From: Janthinobacterium tructae | GTDB taxonomy: Bacteria > Pseudomonadota > Gammaproteobacteria > Burkholderiales > Burkholderiaceae_D | Direction of reading: 5' to 3' | Length of the DNA stretch: 64,000 nt | Assembly: GCF_006517255.1 (NCBI RefSeq) | Contig: NZ_CP041185.1 | Location: forward strand, 5,208,001-5,272,000 | Part shown: in pieces, positions 57,843 to 64,000 of the stretch | Numbering within the stretch: the stretch's first letter is position 1 | Layout: each line of letters begins with the position of its first letter | Notes under the pieces: model-generated | Database searches by the model: none | What the model saw: the letters and a program-made list of their open reading frames with translations, nothing else | What the model was told of the DNA's origin: nothing | Made by a program: the position numbers and the translations under genes

Positions 57843-59966
57843 ATGAACAAGAAATTATTGGTACTGGCCGTGGCCATCACCGCGGCCTACCCCTGCGCGC
57901 GGGCGCAGCAACTTGACCAAACCGACCACGCCATTGACACCGTCGTCGTTTCCGGTTCGCGCGCGCAATCGTGGCTGTCCGAGACGCCGCAGGCCATCGG
58001 CGTCGTCAATGCCAGAACCCTGGAACGCGACAAGCCCAAGACCATGGGCGATATCCTCAACCGCATCGCCGGCGTGTACTGGAATGACCTGGGCAACGAG
58101 CAGCACAGCATGAGCATCCGCCAGCCCATCGGCACGAATGCCGTCTACCAGTACCTGGAAGATGGCATCCCTATCCGTCCGCTGGGCGTCTTCAATCACA
58201 ACTCGCTCAATGAAATGAACATGGCGGGGGCCAGCGGCGTGGAAGTGGTGAAGGGCGCTGCCTCGTCGCTGTACGGCAGCAATGCCGTGGGCGGCGCCGT
58301 CAATTTCCTGACGGCCGGCGCCAGCGCCACGCCGACGGCCAAGGTGGGCGTGCGGCGCGATAACGTGGGCGGCTACACCCGCTACGACACCTCCGCCAGC
58401 GATACCTGGGGTCCGCTGGGATTGCGCTTTTCTCATTACAGCTCGCGCCGTTCGCGCGACAACTGGCAAGAGTACAGCTATGGCGACAAGGATTCGTTCT
58501 CGCTGCGCGCCGACTATGCGCTCAGCCCCACCTCGCAGCTGCGCGCCACCCTCGTCCACACGGATCTCGATGCGGCCATGACGGGCAGTCTGTTCGAGAA
58601 TGACTACCGCGCCAATCCGGGCAAGAGCCTGAACACGTTTACCTACCGCAAGGACAAGACCACGCGCATGAATCTGGCGTGGGAGGGCGCGACGACGGCC
58701 CATGGCACCAGCACCGTCACCGTGTTTACGCGCAAAAATGACCATGGGCAGATTCCCGCGTATTCCATCGGCAGCTGCGCAGGCATGCTGTGCAAGGGCG
58801 TCATCAACAACAACCACGTCGATTCGCTGGGGCTGGACGTGAAACACCAGCAGGAATTCGCGTGGCTGCGTTCGCGCCTGATTGCCGGCGTGTATGTCGA
58901 CAAGAGTGATAATCCCTTTGTCAGCGATAACCTGTCCATCGTGCGCGATGCGGCCACTGGCCGCTACCTGCGCTATACGCTGGCCAATGCGTCCAATCCG
59001 CAGGGCGTGCGCGACTACCAGACGGATATCCTCAACACGGCTGTCTTCGCGCAATGGGAATTTTCTCCGCTGGCCGGCACGCGCGTGGTGCTGGGCGGAC
59101 GCTCTGACGCCATCCGCTACGATTACCACAACAAGCTGGCGCCCGGCGGCAGCGTCAATTACGGCGCGCCCGACGAGTCGCGCAGCTTTTCGCATGTGAG
59201 CCCGAAGCTGGGCGCCACCTACGCCATCGGCCAGGCGGGCAGCGCGTATGCGAACGTCAGCCAGGGTTTTACCCCGCCCGAGGTGAGCCAGCTGTATGGC
59301 AAGACGGGCATCGCCGACCTGCAGCCGTCTGTCTACAACAACTATGAACTGGGCTTGCGCTGGGCCTTTTTGCAGGGCCGCTTGAAACTCGACACGGCCC
59401 TGTACCGCCTCGACGGGCGCGACACCATCGTCAGCTATACGCTCTCGCCGGGCAACAGCGAAAACCGCAATGCGGGACGCACGCGCAGCGAAGGGCTGGA
59501 GCTGGGCCTGAACTACGACAGCGGCCCGTTCGACGCGCGCTTCGCCACGGCCATCGCGCGCCACCGCTACCTGCGCTACCAGGTCTCCGCCAGCCTCGAT
59601 TACAGCGGCCGCACCATGCCGCAGGCGCCGCGCGACATCACCTCGATCGAGATCGGCTACAAGCCCGTGGCCGGCGCGCGTATCGCGCTCGAAGCCGTGC
59701 ACCAGGGCCGTTACTGGATGAATAACGCCAATACGGTGGAGTACAAGGGCCACGCACTGCTGAACCTGCGCGCCAGCTACCAGCTCGCGCGCGGGCTGGA
59801 AGCATGGGCGCAGGTGCGCAATCTGATGGACAAACGCTATGCCGATTCGGCCAGCAGCAGTTATTCGGGTGTGGGCAGTTACGCGGCCAATACGCAGAAC
59901 CAGTACACGCCCGGTGCGCCGCGCAGCGTGATGCTGGGCCTGGGCTATACCTTCAACGCACTGTGA
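57843..59966 (+). CDS. TonB-dependent receptor, metal or siderophore type
   Basis: This 707-residue outer-membrane receptor has a signal peptide ending AYPCARAQ, then plug domain HAIDTVVVSGSRAQSWLSET and VEVVKGAASSLYGSNAVGGA. A 22-strand-size barrel ends in YTPGAPRSVMLGLGYTFNAL. Barrel segments FTPPEVSQLYG and NYELGLRWAF are typical of siderophore and copper receptors. It is flanked by the DUF2946 and PepSY genes, so it probably imports a metal chelate; iron or copper cannot be decided. Confidence 0.9.
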   Translation: MNKKLLVLAVAITAAYPCARAQQLDQTDHAIDTVVVSGSRAQSWLSETPQAIGVVNARTLERDKPKTMGDILNRIAGVYWNDLGNEQHSMSIRQPIGTNAVYQYLEDGIPIRPLGVFNHNSLNEMNMAGASGVEVVKGAASSLYGSNAVGGAVNFLTAGASATPTAKVGVRRDNVGGYTRYDTSASDTWGPLGLRFSHYSSRRSRDNWQEYSYGDKDSFSLRADYALSPTSQLRATLVHTDLDAAMTGSLFENDYRANPGKSLNTFTYRKDKTTRMNLAWEGATTAHGTSTVTVFTRKNDHGQIPAYSIGSCAGMLCKGVINNNHVDSLGLDVKHQQEFAWLRSRLIAGVYVDKSDNPFVSDNLSIVRDAATGRYLRYTLANASNPQGVRDYQTDILNTAVFAQWEFSPLAGTRVVLGGRSDAIRYDYHNKLAPGGSVNYGAPDESRSFSHVSPKLGATYAIGQAGSAYANVSQGFTPPEVSQLYGKTGIADLQPSVYNNYELGLRWAFLQGRLKLDTALYRLDGRDTIVSYTLSPGNSENRNAGRTRSEGLELGLNYDSGPFDARFATAIARHRYLRYQVSASLDYSGRTMPQAPRDITSIEIGYKPVAGARIALEAVHQGRYWMNNANTVEYKGHALLNLRASYQLARGLEAWAQVRNLMDKRYADSASSSYSGVGSYAANTQNQYTPGAPRSVMLGLGYTFNAL

Positions 59967-59974
59967 GGCTGGCC

Positions 59975-61324
59975 ATGGACGATCACACCTTTCTCATTGC
60001 ACGGCGTAAAAGCCTGTACTGGCGCATCCACTTCTGGGCCGCGCTGATCGCCTCGCCATTCGCGCTGGTGGCCACCCTGACGGGCATTTTGTATGTGTTC
60101 ACGCCGCAGATCGAGGCAAGGCTGTACCAGCACCTCGACCATGTGGCACCGCAAGCATCCATGCTGCCGCTGGACGCCGCCGTGGCGGCAGCCGAACGGG
60201 CGGCGCCGCGCGGCTGGACTGTGCAACACGTGGTGCCGCCGTTTCAGCAGGACGACGCGGTGCAGGTGGCGTTTGCGCCGCCCGGCGGCGCGCAGGATGA
60301 ACATGCGGGCCATGGCGGACATGCCGCGCCGGCCACGCCCCCCAGGCCGAAGTTCGGCCTGCCCGCGCAAGCCATCATCGTGTATGTGAATCCGTATGAT
60401 GCGCGCGTGCTGGGCAGCCTGGCCGGCAGCGAACGCTTCGGCAACTGGGCGAAAAAGCTGCATTCGCGCCTGCTGCAAAACGATGGCTGGCGCTGGATGA
60501 TCGAGCTGGCCGCCAGCTGGCTGATGGTAATGCTGGTGACGGGCGTGGTGCTGTGGTGGCCACGCGGCGCGCAATCTGGCTTGCCGAAGCGGGGCGCGCG
60601 GGGGCGCAATGGCTGGCGCCAGTGGCATGCTTTTCTCGGCGTGGCGCTCGGCGTCGTCAGCGTAGTGATCCTGACGACAGGGTTGACGTGGAGCCAGCAG
60701 GCGGGCGGACGCATCCGCGCGCTGCGCGATGCCAGCGGCCAGGCGCCGCCGCCTGTGCCGCGCGGTTTGCATTCGCGCGAGGAGGGCGCTCCGCTCGACT
60801 GGCAGGATGCCTGGCAAGTGGCGCGCAGCCATGCACCGGCCATCGCCGTGCAGCTGACGGCACCGGCCGGCCAGGACGATGTGTGGCGCGCCACCATGGC
60901 CGACCGCAGCCAGCCCACCTTGCGCTTCGACCTGCAATTCGACGCCTACAGCGGCAAGCCTTTGTACTATGCGGGGTGGCAGGCGCAGACAGCGTTCGGC
61001 AAGGCCACGGCCATCGGCATTCCATTTCATCGCGGGGAGTTCGGCTGGTGGAACCAGGCCTTGCTGCTGCTGTTCGGCGCCAGCGTGCTGTTTTCGCTGG
61101 TGTCGGGCTGGGTGATGTTTTTCAAGCGTCGTTTGCCAGGCTCGCTGGGCTTGCCCCGGCTGCTGCCGGGCGCCTGGACCTCGCCGTCCGCGCTGGCCTG
61201 GCTGGTGGCGGCCGGCATGTGCGCGCTGATGCCGCTGCTGCTCATTTCCGGCTGCATGCTGATGCTGCTGGAGCTGCTCCTGGCGAAATGCGGTGCGCGT
61301 ATCGGCAGGATGCGACTGCGCTAA
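59975..61324 (+). CDS. PepSY-associated transmembrane protein
   Basis: This 449-residue inner-membrane protein has the PepSY_TM layout: helix 1 (WAALIASPFALVATLTGILY), a long periplasmic region, helix 2 near 170-195 (LMVMLVTGVVLWWP), helix 3 (FLGVALGVVSVVILTTGLTW) and a C-terminal helix pair. The periplasmic part contains a His-rich insert DEHAGHGGHAAP that looks like a metal site. Such proteins are thought to reduce ferric siderophores or handle metals taken up by the neighbouring receptor. ATG 59975 starts eight bases after the receptor's stop. Confidence 0.87.
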   Translation: MDDHTFLIARRKSLYWRIHFWAALIASPFALVATLTGILYVFTPQIEARLYQHLDHVAPQASMLPLDAAVAAAERAAPRGWTVQHVVPPFQQDDAVQVAFAPPGGAQDEHAGHGGHAAPATPPRPKFGLPAQAIIVYVNPYDARVLGSLAGSERFGNWAKKLHSRLLQNDGWRWMIELAASWLMVMLVTGVVLWWPRGAQSGLPKRGARGRNGWRQWHAFLGVALGVVSVVILTTGLTWSQQAGGRIRALRDASGQAPPPVPRGLHSREEGAPLDWQDAWQVARSHAPAIAVQLTAPAGQDDVWRATMADRSQPTLRFDLQFDAYSGKPLYYAGWQAQTAFGKATAIGIPFHRGEFGWWNQALLLLFGASVLFSLVSGWVMFFKRRLPGSLGLPRLLPGAWTSPSALAWLVAAGMCALMPLLLISGCMLMLLELLLAKCGARIGRMRLR

Positions 61325-61381
61325 AATAAGGGGCGCGGCCAGGCTCGTTGCCATGGGCCGCACCCTTGTACTGGTTGACGC

Positions 61382-61765
61382 ATGATATTCATCGACTTTC
61401 CCGCCTTGTCCGCACTGGCCGCCGCGTCGGCCCTGGTGACAAAAAAATGCAGCTGCTGCGCCGTGCCGCTCGATGCCTGGCAACGCCTGCCCACTTCGCT
61501 GGAGCTGGATCGGTTTGAAGAAATCGGCACCCTGCGCGAAGACCCGTACGAGGAGCCGACGTTTGCCGAATACCACCCGCACGGCACGCGCTATGACAGC
61601 ATCGATGCGCCCATCGCGCCGCGCTACTATCCCGCCAACCTGAGCCAGGTGGCGCGCTGCCTGAACTGCGGCCGCCACTACCTGCGCTACAACGAGGCGG
61701 GCGGCTATTTCACGGAGCTGCGCATCCGCGCGCTGCGTCCGGCATTGCTGGCCGACGCAGCGTGA
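61382..61765 (+). CDS. Cys-rich small protein, function unknown
   Basis: This 127-residue protein has KKCSCCAVPLDAW (Cys23, 25, 26) and CLNCGRHYLRY (Cys93, Cys96), a pair of Cys clusters that could form a zinc ribbon. It has a charged middle (RFEEIGTLREDPYEEP). No family was recognised. It follows the PepSY gene by 57 bp on the same strand and ends 13 bp before the convergent pcaD gene. A metal link is possible from context but unproven. Confidence 0.6.
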   Translation: MIFIDFPALSALAAASALVTKKCSCCAVPLDAWQRLPTSLELDRFEEIGTLREDPYEEPTFAEYHPHGTRYDSIDAPIAPRYYPANLSQVARCLNCGRHYLRYNEAGGYFTELRIRALRPALLADAA

Positions 61766-61778
61766 TGCGTCGCAGGGT

Positions 61779-62561
61779 TTAGTCTGCGCGCAGGAAGTCC
61801 AGCAGTAGTCCCGTAAAGGCCAGTTCCGCTTCGATGTTCGACAGGTGCGAGGCATCGACGGTGGCCACGTCCGCATGGAAGATAGCCTGCTGCATCTGCA
61901 TGGCGTCGGAGACCGTGGTGACCGGATCGAGGATGCCGGCGATGATCAGTGTCGGTGCAACGATGGCATGAATGGCGCCGCGCAGGTCGGCCTCGGCCAG
62001 AGCGTCGCAGCAGCTGGCGTAGCCTTGTGGATTCTGTTGGCGCAGCTTGTCGAGCATGGCGGCGATGGTGGCCGGGCGCGCGGCGACGAATCCCTGGCTG
62101 AACCAGCGTCCGGCCGCGCCGTCCGCGATGGCGTCGAGTCCCTCCAGGCGCACGGCGCGCGCGCGGCTATTCCACCCTTCCTGTGTGCCTACCTTGCCCG
62201 CTGTATTGGCCAGCACCAGCTTGTGCAGGCGCTGCGGCGCATGGATGGCGAGCCATTGTCCGATCACGCCGCCCATCGACAGGCCGCAGAAATGCGCCTG
62301 GCCGATCCGCAGGTGGTCGAGCAGGCCCACCACGTCCTGGCCCAGCATCTGCATGCTGTAGGGGCCGGGCGGACTGCCGGAGGCTCCATGGCCGCGCGTG
62401 TCATAGCGCAGCACGTGGAAGTGCGGCGCCAGTGCTTCGGCTTGCGCATCCCACATGCTCAGGTCGGTGCCGAGGGAATTCGACAGCACCAGGCAAGGCT
62501 GGCGCGCGTCGCCTTCGCTGCGGTAATGCAGCGATAGTCCATTGATGTCTGCGATTGGCAT
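61779..62561 (-). CDS. pcaD: 3-oxoadipate enol-lactonase
   Basis: This 260-residue alpha/beta hydrolase is typical of PcaD. It opens 3-oxoadipate enol-lactone to 3-oxoadipate in the catechol/protocatechuate ortho pathway. N-terminal LHYRSEGDARQPCLVLSNSL, SLGTDLSMWDAQ and RYDTRGHGASGSPPGPYSM are close to the family pattern; the nucleophile Ser is in FCGLSMGGVIGQWLA; ILDPVTT carries the Asp and ASHLSNIE the His. It starts nine bases after benD, so benzoate ring attack and the lower pathway are joined in one operon. Confidence 0.88.
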   Translation of the reverse strand: MPIADINGLSLHYRSEGDARQPCLVLSNSLGTDLSMWDAQAEALAPHFHVLRYDTRGHGASGSPPGPYSMQMLGQDVVGLLDHLRIGQAHFCGLSMGGVIGQWLAIHAPQRLHKLVLANTAGKVGTQEGWNSRARAVRLEGLDAIADGAAGRWFSQGFVAARPATIAAMLDKLRQQNPQGYASCCDALAEADLRGAIHAIVAPTLIIAGILDPVTTVSDAMQMQQAIFHADVATVDASHLSNIEAELAFTGLLLDFLRAD

Positions 62562-62570
62562 GTGCGTCCC

Positions 62571-63356
62571 TTATCCCTGATCGCCGCCACCGACAGGCAG
62601 CACGCTGCCCGTGATGTACGATGCTTCATCCGAGGCGAGAAACAGGATCGCGCCCACTTGTTCATCGATGCTGCCATAGCGGTGCATGGCGCTGTGGGCG
62701 ATGGTCTGGTCGACGATGCCCTGGTACCAGCGCAGTTCCTGCTCATTGAGGGGCGTGCTGTTGCGCGGAATCGCGCGTGGCGGTGCTTCCGTGCCGCCCG
62801 TGGCGACTGCATTGACGCGGATGCCGTGTTCCGCATTTTCCAGCGCCAGGCTGGCCGTCAGCGCATTCACGCCACCCTTGGCCGCCGCGTACGGCACGCG
62901 GTAGATGCTGCGCGTGGCGATCGACGAGACATTGACGATGGCGCCGCCGCCCTGTTCCAGCATGGCCGGCAGCACCGCGCGGCAGCACCAGAGAGTGGGG
63001 AACAGCGAACGGCGGATTTCCGCTTCGATCTGTTCTTCCCGGTAGACCTCGAAAGGCTGTGCCCAGATGGTGCCGCCCACATTGTTGATCAATACGTCGA
63101 TGCGGCCGAAATCGGCCATGGCCAGTTCGGCCAACTGGCGTGCGCCCGCATAGTGTTCCAGATCGGCCTTGCAGACGCTGACGCGCGCCCCCAGGGCAAT
63201 CGCTTCGGCGGCCACCTGTTCGACCAGATCGGCGCGATCAGCCAGCACCAGCTGCGCGCCTTCGCGCGCGGCGCGCAGCGCGACGCCGCGGCCTATGCCC
63301 TGCGCCGCGCCCGTTACCAGCACGACCTTGTCGGAAAATCGTTGACGATCACTCAT
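62571..63356 (-). CDS. benD: Benzoate diol dehydrogenase (BenD)
   Basis: This 261-residue short-chain dehydrogenase oxidises 1,6-dihydroxycyclohexa-2,4-diene-1-carboxylate to catechol and CO2 with NAD+. Rossmann motif VTGAAQGIGRGVALRA, VLINNVGGTIWAQPFE (with GGT-W-A-Q-P typical of BenD) and catalytic Ser/Tyr/Lys in NVSSIATRSIYRVPYAAAKG. The C-terminus has SYITGSVLPVGGGDQG. It follows benC by three bases, in the usual benABCD order. Confidence 0.92.
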   Translation of the reverse strand: MSDRQRFSDKVVLVTGAAQGIGRGVALRAAREGAQLVLADRADLVEQVAAEAIALGARVSVCKADLEHYAGARQLAELAMADFGRIDVLINNVGGTIWAQPFEVYREEQIEAEIRRSLFPTLWCCRAVLPAMLEQGGGAIVNVSSIATRSIYRVPYAAAKGGVNALTASLALENAEHGIRVNAVATGGTEAPPRAIPRNSTPLNEQELRWYQGIVDQTIAHSAMHRYGSIDEQVGAILFLASDEASYITGSVLPVGGGDQG

Positions 63357-63359
63357 TTT

Positions 63360-64000
<641 letters not shown>

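Overview
The window looks like a chromosome segment of a betaproteobacterium of the Oxalobacteraceae (Janthinobacterium/Massilia-like). This is inferred from the high GC content, dense gene packing, the PqiABC, BenCD and reductive-pyrimidine protein types, and GC-rich intergenic palindromes. No RNA genes, insertion sequences, phage genes or CRISPR arrays were seen. 53 protein-coding genes are supported; the first (5' end) and the last (N-terminal part) are cut by the window edges.

Most of the window, from about 3.5 to 48.3 kb, reads as a chain of genes for eating nucleic acids. It begins with three exported hydrolases: a lipoprotein 5'-nucleotidase (3498-5195), a two-HKD phospholipase D-type enzyme (5212-6441) and an S1/P1 nuclease (6441-7517). 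After a DeoR-type regulator and a Nudix-DUF4406 fusion comes a four-gene BMP-type ABC transporter, probably for nucleosides (14119 down to 9461). Next are a LysR regulator, psuK-psuG for pseudouridine, and a forward operon with purine nucleoside phosphorylase, deoB, deoC, a double-domain aldehyde dehydrogenase, deoA, cdd and a second zinc deaminase. These turn nucleosides into free bases, glyceraldehyde 3-phosphate and acetaldehyde or acetate.

From 26.6 to 31.5 kb lies a mixed minus-strand set: an M19 dipeptidase, a VOC protein, two small envelope proteins, a RutR-like TetR and a MocR regulator. Opposite MocR, the operon 31739-41544 encodes the full reductive uracil/thymine pathway: PreT-PreA, dihydropyrimidinase, ureidopropionase, beta-alanine transaminase, a semialdehyde dehydrogenase and an NCS1 base transporter. 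After a TPR-glycosyltransferase gene come purine-ring genes: a UraD-AllC fusion, a LysR regulator, the membrane urate hydroxylase PuuD and an M20 hydrolase.

The rest has four parts: an uncharacterised catabolic set (LysR, dimeric-barrel protein, MFS transporter, DUF2848, amidase; 48412-53660), pqiABC (53751-57308), a metal-uptake-like group (DUF2946, TonB receptor, PepSY protein, Cys-rich small protein; 57356-61765), and the end of a benzoate operon on the minus strand (benC, benD, pcaD).

The most notable non-coding signal is a 76-bp element, 55 of 76 bases identical without gaps, placed upstream of both the nucleoside transporter operon (14421-14496, minus) and the phosphorylase/deo operon (17750-17825, plus). 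Both copies carry the dyad ATTTATA-N9-TATAAAT followed by promoter-like hexamers. This predicts that import and phosphorolysis share one regulator, plausibly the LysR protein encoded next to the first copy.
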